Positions 1 to 41,830 of a stretch of 64,000 bases of DNA are shown one piece after another; within the stretch, counting starts at the first letter, position 1; each line of letters begins with the position of its first letter. The notes below the pieces were generated by a model, which searched no databases, had not been told where the DNA came from, and worked only from the letters and a program-made list of their open reading frames with translations. Position numbers and translations under genes: made by a program. Source of the stretch: Chelydra serpentina (lineage: Eukaryota > Chordata > Testudines > Chelydridae); the NCBI GenBank assembly GCA_037349315.1, contig JBAIAC010000030.1, forward strand, positions 10,065,501-10,129,500, in the 5' to 3' direction.

Positions 1-473
1 GTGGATAAATTGGAAAGAGTCCAACGGAGGGCAACAAAAATGATTAGGGGGCTGGAGCACATGACTTATGAGGAGAGGCTGAGGGAACTGAGATTGTTTA
101 GCCTGCAGAAGAGAAGAGTGAGGGGGGATTTGATAGCTGCTTTCAACTACCTAAAAGGGGGTTCCAAAGAGGATGGATCTAGACTGTTCTCAGTGGTAGA
201 AGATGACAGAACAAGGAGTAATGGTCTCAAGTTGCAGAGGGGGAGGTTTAGGTTGGATATTAGGAAAAACTTTTTCACTAGTAGGGTGGTGAAGCACTGG
301 AATGGGTTACCTAGGGAGGTGGTGGAGTCTCCTTCCTTGGAGGTTTTTAAGGTCAGGCTTGACAAAGCCCTGGCTGGGATGATCTAGTTGGGGTTGGTCC
401 TGCTTTGAGCAGGGGGTTGGACTAGATGACCTCCTGAGGTCCCTTCCAACCCTGAGATTCTATGATTCTATGA
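1..473 (+). mobile_element. CR1 LINE, 3' end (5' side outside window)
   Basis: Bases 1-387 are an intact reading frame for the C terminus of CR1 ORF2, with the typical [15 protein letters not shown] start and [10 protein letters not shown] and [10 protein letters not shown] near the end. A roughly 70-bp 3' UTR follows (GAGCAGGGGG TTGGACTAGA type) and then the family's short terminal repeat of two ATTCTATG units (457-473). It lies in a FHIP2A intron, in the gene's orientation. The good frame suggests a young copy. Confidence 0.95.
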
Positions 474-1988
474 AAAGGTGGAGGTTGCCATACCAACTTT
501 AAGTGGCTTAATCAATTAAGGTGATCACTTTTGGGCTTATGCCCAAATAAATTGGTTAGTCTCTAAGGTGGCACAAGGACTCCTCGTTGAATGAGCAAAT
601 GAGTTGTCATTCAAGTCGGCCAAAGTGAAGTAGTATGATCCAAAGGTTAGAGCACAGGACCTCGGAGTTGGGAAACCTGGGCTCTGCTGTTGACTTTGTG
701 ATCTTGAGCAATAAGTCACTTTGGCTCTCTGCCTGAGTTTTCCCACCTGTATATGGGGATAATAATACTCGCTCTCCTTTTGTACAGCATTTTGAGATCC
801 TTGGGTGACAGATGCTTTATTAAGTTTTGTTGTTTGTTTTTCTGAAAACGGTTGTGCGGATTACAGAAGCATGCTGTCCCTGATTTAGTGCTCTGAGCTG
901 CAAAAGAAATTCAAATTACCCTCCATAAAACAGTCTCTCAGGCACTGTGCTCTTTAGATAACTTAATAAAGCAGAGAGAAGTATGGGTGAGATTCCATAT
1001 GGCATCTCAAGTCCTCTTTGCTCTGCCCCGGTGGTGCAAAGGGCTATACTGCACTTGGCAGCTTGACCCTATATATTAAAAAACTCTTTCAACGTCCTAA
1101 AGTTAAGTGTAGAGAACTGGATGGCTCTGGACTATCAGTTAGATGGTGATAGCACATAATTAGTACTTTAATTAATGTTTGTACAGTTTCATCTTTTACA
1201 GAAACTAGTCACCTTAGAGCCTTTCACATCTATGTCACTGGTACAAATCTAGTCTAGGTCAGTAGTGACCAATTGGTGTTAAGTTTTCATGGCTATTCTG
1301 TGGCCTGTGTGAAGTGTGTTTTGGGATCTCAGTCCATTTCCCAATAACAGGAAATGTCCTCAAAACTGCCACCGCCACTGTTGGTGCCCTTCTTAGCAGC
1401 CTTATCTACTGAAAGGCCAAGGATTGACTGGACCGTGGAAATTCAATTACTCTTTCATCTCTCATGGTAATACCTTCATGTCATGGTGGAAGTCCATCAG
1501 TTGGGCAGTGTAAGAGCTTTCACTCCTGCTGCTTGTTCTGAGGATAAACAGAGCACTTCATTCTCCAGGATTGTCAGTGTTGCACCTTTCATACATTCAC
1601 TTGATGTTATCTTGTCTTGTCTGGTTGGTTCTTACGTGTATAGATAGTTTTCAGTTTCTCTGAGCCTAGGGGACAGCAATCTCTTGCTTCTGGGACCACC
1701 TTTCTCCCAATATTCCTATCAACGTGGCAGCTGTCTTGCAGCGTGGTTAATGAGGTGCTGTAATACATAATGTAGCTGGGGTATTTAATTAGCAATTTAT
1801 TTATTAGAAATATAGTTGGTTTGATACAACCACAAACTCTGTGAGGAAAACATGATGCAGTTGAACTGTGTGAAATGCAAAACTGTCAAAGTCCGTTTAA
1901 GAGTCAAGAGAAGTCATTACATTTACAATATGTCTGCACAAGTGTTTCTTGGACAGCATGTCATTTATACTTTACCGTTTGTGAATTA
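474..1988. other. FHIP2A intron, no gene; old MIR-like SINE
   Basis: About 640-800 reads like a plus-strand MIR: a tRNA-like part with a 'cacaggacctcggag' stretch, then a core resembling 'ctctgcctgagttttcccacctgtatatggggataat'-type sequence. The remainder up to about 1988 shows nothing I recognise. Confidence 0.5.
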
Positions 1989-2062
1989 CCATTCATACTT
2001 TACCATGTGTGGACTAGTTGACCTTTTGAGGTCCCTTTCAGCCCCTACAATTCTGTGATTCA
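1989..2062 (+). repeat. short CR1 3'-end relic
   Basis: The stretch with GGACTAGTTGACC, GAGGTCCCTTTCAGCCCC and ATTCTGTGATTC matches the terminal 60 bp of CR1. Only the 3' tail is left. Confidence 0.7.
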
Positions 2063-2148
2063 GTACACCTGAAATAAATACGTGGTTCGCTGTGTGCAGG
2101 GTGTGGCAGTTAACTCCAGTTAGGGAATACTCTCACTTTGTTCTCACT

Positions 2149-2464
2149 ATGGGTATGTCTACACAGCAGCTGGGAGGAGGACTTCCCAGCTTGGGTATAC
2201 ATACACATGCTAGCTCTGCATGAGCTAGCACCTACAAATAGCAGTGTGGCCACAGCAGCTCAGAGTAGACATCTGAATACAATCCCGCCTGACCACGTGT
2301 TTACATATTGGGGCGGCTAATCTAAGGTCCGTGGCCACACTGCTGTTTTTAGGCGCTAGCTTTAGCAGAGCTAGTGCATATATGTCTAAATATATGTCCA
2401 AGCTGCAAATAACACCTTCCAGCTGCTATGTAGACTATGTAGCTGCTATGTAGACATACCCTTA
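2149..2464. mobile_element. terminal-inverted-repeat MITE (hAT-like)
   Basis: The ends are GGGTATGTCTACA and TGTAGACATACCC, a near-perfect inverted pair, with AGCAGCT / AGCTGCT just inside. A second inverted pair lies further in (GCTAGCTCTGC..AGTGTGGCCAC against GTGGCCACACTG..GCAGAGCTAG), so the element can fold into one long hairpin. No coding capacity. Confidence 0.8.
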
Positions 2465-2490
2465 GGCTTGTTACATTATTCTACCATCAC

Positions 2491-2758
2491 GGTATGTCTC
2501 CACTAGACTTTTTTAACTCAAATTAATTGATTGTCCGTTAACTTAAGTTATCATGTTTGGACATGCTACTCTGAATACACCTCAAATATTAGTGATTGAC
2601 TTTAGGCTGAGCCCTTGGGTAGATTACAAGCATTTTTGTCCTGGAACAAACATTTGTGGAGTGTCTAGATTAGCATGTACAAGAGTGCTAGGTAATTCAA
2701 GTTAACTGGCAGTCAGTTAACTCAAATTAAAAAAAAACCTCTCATGTAGACAAACCCT
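2491..2758. mobile_element. second TIR MITE, AT-rich
   Basis: It begins GGTATGTCTCCACTAGAC followed by TTTTTTAACTCAAATTAATTG, and ends with AGTTAACTCAAATTAAAAAA followed by ATGTAGACAAACCC. The outer and subterminal arms are inverted and diverged. It lies 27 bp from the previous MITE and shares its outer GGTxTGTCTAC motif. Confidence 0.65.
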
Positions 2759-3188
2759 TAGTGGGTGTTAAGTATGATGGTTTTACTTGCGGTAGAGCTG
2801 TACCTAAGTTGTTGATTATGATGATGGGCTTCTGTAGTACCATAAACTTTCCCACAACCCACTCTCTGTGTTCTGTTATATAACTGAATTGGCTAGGCAT
2901 ATGCTCAGGGATGTTAAAAGTATCAAGTTTTGTGAAAATAAATACAATTTAAAAGCATACATTCAATTAATTAATTTAAAGGGTGTGTTTTTTTTATAAA
3001 ATAAAATATGTATAGTTAGTAAGACCTAATATTTTCAGTTTTGGATCAGCTATTTAAAATGATCTGTTTATTTATGATAAAGCTGTTCAAAAGGATGTTA
3101 ATCTTATTTCAATTTAATCTCAGCTATTTTGGATGATCAGTTTGTATGTTGTTTATTTCATCTTTGTTATATTTCTGTTGTTGTCTAG

Positions 3189-32324
<29,136 letters not shown>

Positions 32325-34594
32325 GCAGCCACTTGAGGTGACTGGACTACAAAATTGAGTGTGTTTCAGTCAAAAAAGACTATTGACTCCACCAAACAAG
32401 ACGAGAGAGAGCCTCCTAACAAAAAGTTGATATAATTTGACTGTTGTTATGGATGGCAGTGGAGGGTGAGTTCTTGGTCACTGTTCATGGTTTCTTGGCA
32501 CTCGCTGCACTCTGATGGAGATGTAATCAAATGGACATTGAACCCAGGATGCAATCAAAGGGACTTCAGGGCAGACAAAACATAACATTTCCAGTCACTG
32601 TTTGAAGAGCTGAAAAAAATGTCTGAAGAGCCACAAACTTCAGAACTTTGGTTACCAGGCCATTGTTTTATCAACATTTTAGGTGGTGAGGATTTTTGAT
32701 ATGCTCTGGGGCTCATATACTTACATTGTCTTTTGTGATTGTTATTGCTTTTAAAAATATCAAGCTATTTCTCTAATATTTTCATGTCGTAAGTTTTTTT
32801 TTCTCTTCAGTTGAAAATATGAAAAGAAAAGAGTAAAGCAGCATGTGTAGATACAAGTGATACCATCTAAAACATTGGAGAGAGGATGAAAAGACCTGCT
32901 AATACATATGTGGTGTGATATGATCCATGTGGGATGAATTCTACTTTTGTGAATCTTCTTATATTGTAGTGAATTCTGGGCTGGTGAATTCTGATTCATC
33001 ACGGTGTTATTCCAGATTTAGACTGATGTAACTCCTTATATTAATGAAATTATATTGCCATACGTTGGTGAATCAGGGCCTGTATGTAGACAATGATCAT
33101 ATCCTAAGTATGCATGTTTCTAGCGCTGTGCTCTTTCTTTCCAAATGATTTCTCCCTAGTTCAGCTGTGTAACTAGACTTGCCTTAGATTTTTGTATGTG
33201 AGCTCCAGTTCGTTTGATCTATGTCATCTTTACAAGGATGCTGTTATACAGGTCATTAATAGTAGTTGCTAAAACCAGTATTTTTTTAAATGCTATTTAA
33301 CATTGGTTTAAGAATATTTTGTGCCTTGAAAATTGGCAGTGTAAATGTTCTGTTGTTTTTAAAATGTTTTATTGCTTGTCTGAACGTAATCATAGTGTCC
33401 AGACGAAAGAGTGAGTGATATCGTTTTGAGCAGCAGGAAAAGGGAAGATACAGTACTTAGGACCAAAATTCTCCACTGGTTTTCACAACACTGGGATGCA
33501 AAGATGTTCCCCAGTGCATTCTTTGCAACATGAATTCTACCAGCCAGAGCAGGAATTTCCATTGCAGGCCAAGGGGCATGTACTCTAGCATATTTTGCTA
33601 CTGTTCCTCCTGAATGACTGCAGCTAGCACTTGCTGCTGACAGCAGCATAAGCGCTAGCAGACTGGAAGGGCTGGATGTGCTCCTTAACCTCCATATCAC
33701 TCTTCGTGATCCCTGTAGAGCGACCCGCCCACCTGTTTACACAGGAGAATACCTTCATATTGACACAGTAGCACAGACAGACCAAGCAGGTTTGAGCCCT
33801 TAATGTTCATATTCCATTTCTTTGTCTTTTTTAATATCCTATTGGACAGTGAGTGTCAGTTTCTGATCTCATTTCAGTGTAAATCTGGACTAATTTAATC
33901 AGTCAGTAGCATTCTTCCTGATTTCCATGAGCGTAACTGGGATCAGAATCTGGCCCTGTATAATTTTGATGTCTGTTTTTTACATTTATGGAATCTGGAT
34001 TTTGAATAGCTCCTGAAGTTATCAGGTGGCTTGTCCAATAAAATTGAACATTCTCACAGTTAATGGGCTAAATTCACCACTTAATCACAGCATAAACTCC
34101 AGTGGAGGGTCCTGCTGGTGAAAATTACAGGGTTACAGGCAGATAGAAATGTGGAGTACCACTCCAAAAGAGGAAAAGCATTGCCCAAAAGTGGCTGTGG
34201 CCAGGGAGTAAGATGATTCAGTAGCTCCCTACAGGTCGTCCCATCAACAGAGCTCTGGCATTTCAGCTAGAATGAAAGATGTTTTCAAGAGTGGTGGGTA
34301 GCGGTAGGAACCTGGGACTTAGCAGCCATATGCACCAGCTTTGCTGAATGTGGCCCAATAATGTTTTCATACCAAAATAGCTTAGTAAAATAGAGTTTAA
34401 GAAAGGGTACTTTCTCTTCATTCCCATTCTTTACATGGGTATTTGGAAAGTAGCAAGTGATTTTTTTTTCAGTGCAATGTGTACTACAACTGATCCATTT
34501 TGAGAAGCTTCATTAATATAATGTACCTGCCTGTACATACAGTATAAAAATAGTATGTATGTGTGTAGATTTATGTTATACATTTTTGATAATT

Positions 34595-34772
34595 TAAGCT
34601 CCAGTTCTGCAAAGCACTTAGGCATGAGCTTAAAGTTAAGCATCTACTTAAGACCCATTTAAAATGAATATGAGTTAGGAAAACACTTGAAGTTAAGCTA
34701 GTGTTTAAGTGTTGTGCTGAACAGCAGTGGAGTTATGAATGTTCTTAAGTGCTTTGCTGAATCAGGCCTTTG
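34595..34772. repeat. palindromic old interspersed repeat
   Basis: GCAAAGCACTTAGGCATGAG followed by CTTAAAGTTAAGC at the left is mirrored by GTTCTTAAGTGCTTTGCTGA at the right. Same family as 17410-17545. Confidence 0.65.
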
Positions 34773-35527
34773 TTGTTTTACGTTTTAGCTTGAGTTTAAT
34801 TACACTTGCTGCAAAATGTAATTCGGTTTTCATTATTTATTTTAAAAAAACAACTGTAGCAGACATAATGCTATGAAAAGTGAGAGTGAGAAAAAACAAA
34901 ATCCATATTCGAGCATTCCAAACAATATGATAGTAATAAATCCATGTAAGAGGTACAGGATCTCAGATGGAGACATGAACATCATTTAATTTTTTTTAAT
35001 CAGTTGCTGCTATCAAAGCTAATTACACAGTAAGGGATTGCATCAGTTAGTTTATGCAAGGATAACTGCAGAGTCTGTAGTTTTTAAATGCAAAATGATT
35101 TACCTAGCTAGACGCCGATTGTTTAATGCTTGCAATTGAACAATAAGATATCACTATAAATATTCTTAAATTCAAGATGTAATTGTCTAGCATTCAGTCT
35201 TCAGTGTGTTTAGTAGCCATGGTGATATTATTTCGCAAACTAAATATTATTCAGGCCACAAATTATAAAAAGTTGATCCGTCTTGATAGCAAGTGAAGCA
35301 TTGCTAGGAGAAGCCCTTCTAGTTTGTATAGGTGCTGCTTACAAGAATTACCATAAATTGTGACAGTGACTTTTATTTTTGTAAAAGGGATTGACTCTTC
35401 CTTAAGAGATGGAAATAGTTTAATTTTGTTTCTTGGTTTTCATGCACTTTTATTTTTAAAAGTAAAAATTAGTTCAACTCCATATTTTTACTCATTGAAT
35501 CTATGCATGTCATTGAGTTGACCATTG

Positions 35528-35562
35528 TGTGTGTGTGCGTGTGTGAGAGAGAGAGAGACCGA
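35528..35562. repeat. (GT)n(GA)n microsatellite
   Basis: A GTGTGTGTGTGCGTGTGTG run goes directly into GAGAGAGAGAGA, inside the probable FHIP2A 3' UTR. Confidence 0.85.
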
Positions 35563-36414
35563 GACCCACAAGTGGACACCTGAGAAACATGGCCTGATAC
35601 TCAGAAGTTCAGAGCACCCGCAAATCTTTCCAGTGTCAATGGGAACTGCAGGTGTTGATCACCTTTGAAAAATATGGCTAAGAGTATTATTTTGAAATAT
35701 TTGAGGGGAAAATACTGGGATGATTTTGGTTAAGTAAGCAAATTCGAACTGCATTTTTACCCTGATGCACATTTTTGTAAATAAGGACACATTTTTATTT
35801 TTCTGCCATTTATTGTATGTATTTGATTTAGACTCTGATGTAGAAGGTTTTGTAATAAGCAACATGCTACAACTGCTAGAACAGAAGTTTGTCCTTAAGT
35901 CTATTGCCATTATGATTGTAATCTTCCTAGTATTCAAATCTTGTCTATGTAATGTTCGTATAATATATTCATTCGTGCAATATGGGAGCTGTGATTTGAT
36001 ACACAGCTTCAGTCTGGTTGTACATCACCTATGTATCTATAAGGACTGAAATCCTGAGCTTGTTTACACTATTGCTAGTGTATAAGATTGTTACACTTGA
36101 TTTTACAGGGCACAAGTAATCATGGAATTGCTTTGTAAATACATGGTAATTTCTTACCATGCATTGCTGTATGAATACACAGTTACTATTCAATTATGAA
36201 GTACATCATTATTTGTCTTAGAGAAATGTTACAATGAAGTACTATGTAAAGTCTACAGATTTCATGGTACTTTGGGTTGTATGATAAATCCAGACATATA
36301 TAATGCATATCATACAGGGCTTTCCAACCATGATCACTAATAATATTTTCTGTGCCCTGTAAAATAATTACTCTCTATATATACACTTTTTATTTTGCCT
36401 CCTGCCTTGTTTAC

Positions 36415-36420
36415 ATTAAA
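36415..36420 (+). terminator. FHIP2A: candidate FHIP2A poly(A) signal
   Basis: ATTAAA hexamer at the end of the unique AT-rich 3' UTR-like block, followed within 25 bp by a T-rich stretch. Position judged by context only. Confidence 0.35.
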
Positions 36421-36459
36421 CAGAGGATATTCAGTAAACTTTTTTATTGAACTTTGTCG

Positions 36460-39400
36460 GTCACTAACTGACAGTGTTGCCAAGGTTTAGCAGACGTGGG
36501 AGATGCAACAAAGGAACTGTTGAAACAGCCACATTTCTATACGTAAAGTACTAGCTTTTACAAAGGAGGCGCAGATAAAATTAAATTTTTGTGCTAAAAA
36601 TGCATGCAGGATTAAAAGGGATATTCTAAAAATAAATTAATTTAAATGAAGTGACTTATTTTTTCAAAATTCTAAATAAGTTTTGTCTGTGTGTTTAGAG
36701 GAAGAAAATGGTACAAAATCATTTAAGTGATGATGATGATTGTGCTTGTCTTTCATCCTGAAGGATTTTGAAGCATGCTACAAACTTTATATAATGATCA
36801 TGGCAGCCACGTCGGGTAGAACATGTTGGACGTTTAACACTACTGTTTAGGATAGAAAATGAAGCAGTATACTTGCTCCCACTCAAACTGGAGGTAAAAT
36901 ATGAAGACAAAATGTAATCACTCAGAACACAGACTTGTGCCCCCCTACTCTTGAGAAAAGTCCCTTAGGATCTTTAAAGATTGCAAGTGATCAGGACCTT
37001 GGTCTCATGCCACCCCACGAGTACAATGCTCTCTATCACAATACGGGTTTATTGATTCTGAAACACAAATGTCACCTACCTGAATCACTGCCATGGCACC
37101 CTGAATCTTATGATTCCGGGCTTCCCCTGATGTATGCTGGAGTGTGTTTGTTTTCTCCTTCCTCTGAAATTTCAGTGAAGGCCACGGCTGGAGAAGGGAC
37201 ACCAAATGGGGTGGGCCTGTGTTCTGAAGTGATACAGAGAATAGTAATCTTTCTCAGATGTCTGGCTGGTGGGTCTTGCTCATATGCTCAGGGTAAAAAT
37301 GATCGCCATTCTTGGAGTTAAGGAATTTTTCCCTAGGGCATCTTGGCAGAGACCTTGGGTTTTTTCGCTTTCCTCTGCAGTATGGGGCATGTGGCTAGGA
37401 TCATCTGGGTATATCTCACCAAATAAATTCCCTGCCATTGCAACGTCCTCCAACATAGGTCCACCTCAGTCTCTTCTGTTCTCGGCCTGTGGCACACGAG
37501 TTTGATCTCCTGAGAGCTGTAATATTTTAATATAATGCAGTTTGCTGGCTCAATACAGAGGTAACTGGGTGAAGTGTAATGGCTGTGATATACAGGAGGC
37601 CAGACTAGATAATGTGATAGTCCCTTCTAGCCTTGAACACTGTGCTGTTAACCTTGTCTGGCCACATTTAGCTTCTCAGATCTAACAAAATCAAAACCTG
37701 AGTTGGTATGTGGTACACATCTCCACGCTAATGTATGTGGCATTCAGTGTTTGAAAGAGGCGCTTGCTTTGCTTTATCTTCTTTGTCAGATACTTACCCT
37801 TGAAAACTCCTTCAGTTCTAATTGCACTGCAGTTTTCATCTTTATTTTTTTTTCTTCAATCGAGATGGAGAAATGCCTTTGTTCTGTGTTTGTACAGTAC
37901 CTAGCACAATGGGATCCTGTTCCATGACTAGGACTCGTGGAACTACGGTAATACAAATAGTAAATGCTCACACAGCGTTAGTGGTAAGATGGCAATGCTT
38001 GCGTCGCCTGCTATAGAGGTATCTTGATAGAGCTCATTATGGACTTGTCTCAGGCTTTTTATCCTAGGTGCCAAAGGTTTGTCATTTCCCCCATATCATT
38101 TAATTGCTGTGTCTGCACGAGGCATGCAAAGATTTTACGACTTAGGGATGGTTGGTTTCTCTAGCAATGAGGAAATTCTTTCAAAACACGCTTCTTGAAC
38201 CTCCATTCTTTCCCATCCTTTGCTGCTGCTTTGACATCCTCAAAACATTCCATTGCAATCCCGCATCCATCAAACGGATGTATTGAGGCGTCCTAGCAAG
38301 ACTTCGAGGCTTTGCATACTCCTTTTTTTTTTTTTTAAAGTCACAGTAGCCCACCCTAGTGCGGCCTCTCCTATAATGATTAATGTGGCTATAGTTAATG
38401 CCGGACCTGTGGGATTTGTTAACCTTTTAACACATTCGGTGCTAGTGGTGTCAAAGCCTCAAGGAGTTTTGCTGATTTGAAATGTGAAGCAAGTGGGTTA
38501 AGGTAGATTAATGTTTGAACATTGAGTCTGGCACGATTTGTACGAGTCCTTTGAGCCTAGAACCATGTGCTGCTGATGCATCTTTTTTCTGCTGAAACTC
38601 TTGTTTGAAGGATGACTACTTGGAACAGGAAAGCTGAAGTGCAATTCAGAAATCAAGAAGCATATGGTGGATTAGAACCTTCAGGTGTCCTAAGCGTCTG
38701 GGGAATCTCAAAAGGAAGGACAGTGTGAAAAGCTGAATGTTACAAGTTTGGACAGATGGCTGGCCCTGCCTTTGGAGTCAGAGATCTGTAAGGATACAAA
38801 GGTGCAGCTAACTGAAATCTTACAACTTGCCATCTCTCCAAATGGCAGGGCCCATTCCCACTGCCCTTGGCAGGATGGCTTTTGTGTTATCTGACTGATT
38901 CTTTTTTTGAGCTGTGTTTCATGGAATTGTTGCTCATTGCTTACAAGAAATGCTGCTGGCTGTATAAAATTCAATATACTACTATAGAATGACAATTATG
39001 ACATTGGGTATTTTTAATGTCTCATGACTTTGATAACATGTGGTCTCATCTTGCTGCTTATGCCTTTCTGCTCCATGGCATCATAATTAAATATGGGTTT
39101 TTCCCTCTGGTGTAATACACTTTCAAAGTGAAAAATATTAAAACTCCTGGAAACAACAAGATGTGGTCCCTACCAAACTACTGTGTAACAGTGTCAGGTT
39201 GTAGGACCCTGTAGAAAAATACAGAGCTAGTGTGCTGACTCATCCCGGTAGCCAGATGAGATGGATCTCATTACCATCAAACAGCTCTGAGGAATAGAAG
39301 AGTTAGAAGAAAGGGAAGAAGGTCCTTCAGAGAGCCCCAAATCAGCCCACTTTGGAGTTAAGGCTTATATTTGTAAGTACAATTCTGTCTTAGAAATTTG

Positions 39401-39595
39401 TTACATTAATAATTAAAGGCAAACTCCAGGAATGTCTCTGGGGGGCGAGAAAGAGACGGAGTGTTGTATTGGTGTGTTTCAAGTGAGTGGGGATGCCAGC
39501 AGTCTACAGTATCTCAATCCCCAGTTCACCAGAATGAAACAGCACAAAATTCAGGTCTTCCGTATACGTTATAATTTCATAAATGTCTATGCCAA
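36460..39595. other. intergenic, mostly unrecognised; one CR1 tail
   Basis: About 37500-37640 contains an old plus-strand CR1 3' end ('aggccagactagataatgtg', 'agtcccttctagcctt'). Small ORFs at 36935-37321 and elsewhere match nothing known. Confidence 0.45.
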
Positions 39596-39599
39596 AATA

Positions 39600-39955
39600 G
39601 AACAGGGCTGAGAAGAGCAACAAAAAATAGTTAAGAGGCCAGATTGATTGAATGGAGAGAATGGGTTAAATATATTTAGCCTGGCTAAATGATGACTACA
39701 GTGATATAAATCTTCAACTATGTGAAGGGTTAAACACCAAGAATAGAATTCTCTAGCATAATTTAAAGGAGTTTAACGAGGAGTAATAGGATGACATTCA
39801 TGAAAATTGAGACTCAATATCAGTGAAAACTTCCTGACGGTGAGATCTGTTAGCCTGTGGAACAATCTCCCAAGTAGAGTGGTAGAAATCCCATCACTTG
39901 ACACATTTTAAAATCAGACTGGACAAAGTGCTATTAAATGTACAACAGAAATCCA
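39600..39955 (+). repeat. old CR1 3' fragment
   Basis: Decayed ORF2 C terminus ('ctgagaagagcaaca', 'ctgtggaacaatctccc', 'aatcagactggacaaag') without an open frame. Confidence 0.7.
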
Positions 39956-41442
39956 GCCTGCATTGGCAGGGAAATGAATTAAACCAGTCTTACATCTCAA
40001 GATTCCAAGCTAATTATGGGTTCCCGAATAACTTAAATTGGTTCTGCCAGAATGCGGGGGCTGGATTCTTCTGCTTGAAAAATCTCTTGTAAACCAAACA
40101 GTTCTCTGTAATCTGAGTAAAGCAAGTTCTAGTCCCGTAGATGAGAGCCATGTGAGTAGTAACCTCATTCCAAAAGTTGTACCCTCCACAGATAGTGGGG
40201 TGGGTTATTGCCCGATTAGCCTTGTCAAAGAGTCCTTCATGCTGTGATGTATAACAGGAGAGAAACAAATAACCCAACTCCTGAAACTTCATTATCCTTT
40301 TCTTGAGAAAACCCATTGCTACCTCCCTCATCTCTGTATCCACAGGAAGCCCCTGTCAAGTTGGCATTTCTTAATTTGAGTTTATTTTCTAGGTCATGAA
40401 TTTTTACTTCCTGGGGTTTTCAAAGACTTCCATTTTCACTGTTACCCGAATGTCCATCAATACTGTATTCGTTTCCATAGCTTCAGTTACCTTCTAACCT
40501 TCCTGTAAAAGTTAAAGAAGTTTCTCATACTTTCATCTTCCTGTCTTCTGAGACACCCTTCCTGTTCCCTTGCCTTTTTAATAGGGTTGGCACCTCCAAG
40601 ACTTAGGCGGGGATCTCTCGAGGGCTGAGGGAAGGGTTTTTTTCTATCGTCCCCTTCCTTCTGATGAGCCTTAGGTCTGTCCTGCTTCCCAGTGCTGGCA
40701 GGAGCCATGCAGTAGTTACAAGATCACTGTGTGGCTGCGTGTGCACACAGTTTGAGGAATGTTGGTCCAAAGTGAAAAAAAACCCAGCATATTAAATCTT
40801 TTCACTGGCCAGGCAGTACAAAAGCTAGCCAGGACAGGTAAAAATCAGCCTGGTGACAACCCTGCTTGTTAAATCCATCTCTTCAAATTTCTCAGATCAT
40901 CTTTTCTCCTTTTCGACTACCACGATCAGCTGTTAGTCCAACTTAGTAAAGCAGTGAGCTGACAGACAACATAGACCAAAAAAGGGCCTGATGCTGTAAT
41001 CTGATCCATACCTGCGGACTTTGGGGCCTGCACACAGAGTCCTAGGCTCTGCCCACCCAGATCCAATTGCGGGCCTAAAGTCCTATCCACAGAATTGAAG
41101 TTGGCTTGGATTCTTGGGGTGAAATCCTGGCTATAAAAGTCAGTGGGTGTTTCCAACTCATTTCTGAGCTTTTAGTAGCGTTTCAACTTTCTGACAAGGA
41201 ACAACTGCGGAAATGATGATGGAGGAAAGAATCGAGGTGGCAGAAAAGCACCATCCAAGACCTTAAAACAATCTGTAAATGGAAATTGGCCTGGGAGGTT
41301 TTAATCTTTTTTTTTTTTTTACCATTCTTTATGATGGCTGAAAAATGGTTGATATTCTCTAGGTTTGGGGTTTTGTTTTGTTTTTCATGGAAGTTTCTTA
41401 GTCTGCTTGTTTTACACTTGGAATAGAGGTTTTGTTTCTCCT
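39956..41442. other. intergenic, nothing recognised
   Basis: Small ORFs lie on both strands. No repeat ends or exon signals that I can support. Confidence 0.35.
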
Positions 41443-41619
41443 GGGGGGAGGGATAGCTCAGTGGTTTGAGCATTGGCCTGCTAAACCCAGGGTTGTGAGT
41501 TCAATCCTTGAGGGGGCCATTTAGGGATCTGGGGCAAAAATTGGGGATTGGTCCTGCTTTGAGCAGGGGGTTGGACTAGATGACCTCCTAAGGTCCCTTC
41601 CAACTCTGAGAGTCTATGG
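41443..41619 (+). mobile_element. tRNA-derived SINE with CR1-type tail (tortoise Cry I type)
   Basis: The 5' part is a tRNA-like Pol III promoter: A box TAGCTCAGTGG (41454-41464) and B box AGTTCAATCC (41498-41507) at normal spacing. A linker follows ('gatctggggcaaaaattggg'), then a 3' tail from 41550 with GTCCTGCTTTGAGCAGGGGG and TTGGACTAGATGACCTCCT, almost identical to the CR1 3' UTR at 395-450. It ends AGTCTATGGA. The structure is that of the tortoise Pol III SINE, which borrows CR1 machinery. Confidence 0.93.
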
Positions 41620-41830
41620 AACACAGTGTGACTGGCTGATTGAACTAGTAGCAGTATGACATCACAGAGGGCACAGAAGTGAAATCTGAATAACTGAGAA
41701 GAGAGAGGATTTTTAGTCAGACTGTTCAAAACTTTATGGGTTTTTTGGGTAGGTTTGTTTTTTAAGTAACACCTATTTAACTAAAATACCTGACAAACAT
41801 GGTTAAATATTCAGTCACCTCCACCCCTTT

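Larger units (their letters stand above)
32325..36450 (+). other. FHIP2A: probable long 3' UTR of FHIP2A
   Basis: There is no ORF worth calling after the stop. The sequence is AT-rich and, between about 34780 and 36420, mostly free of recognisable repeats, as expected of a long 3' UTR. Candidate poly(A) hexamers are AATAAA at 34037-34042 and 34935-34940 and ATTAAA at 36415-36420. I favour the last because the unique AT-rich block ends just after it. Old repeat pieces lie inside at about 33000-33080, 33850-33960 and 34595-34772. The exact 3' end is inferred. Confidence 0.5.

Noticed and set aside
41454..41507. Possible tRNA gene
   Set aside because: A and B boxes are present, but no cloverleaf with acceptor pairing; it continues into a CR1-type tail, so it is a SINE.
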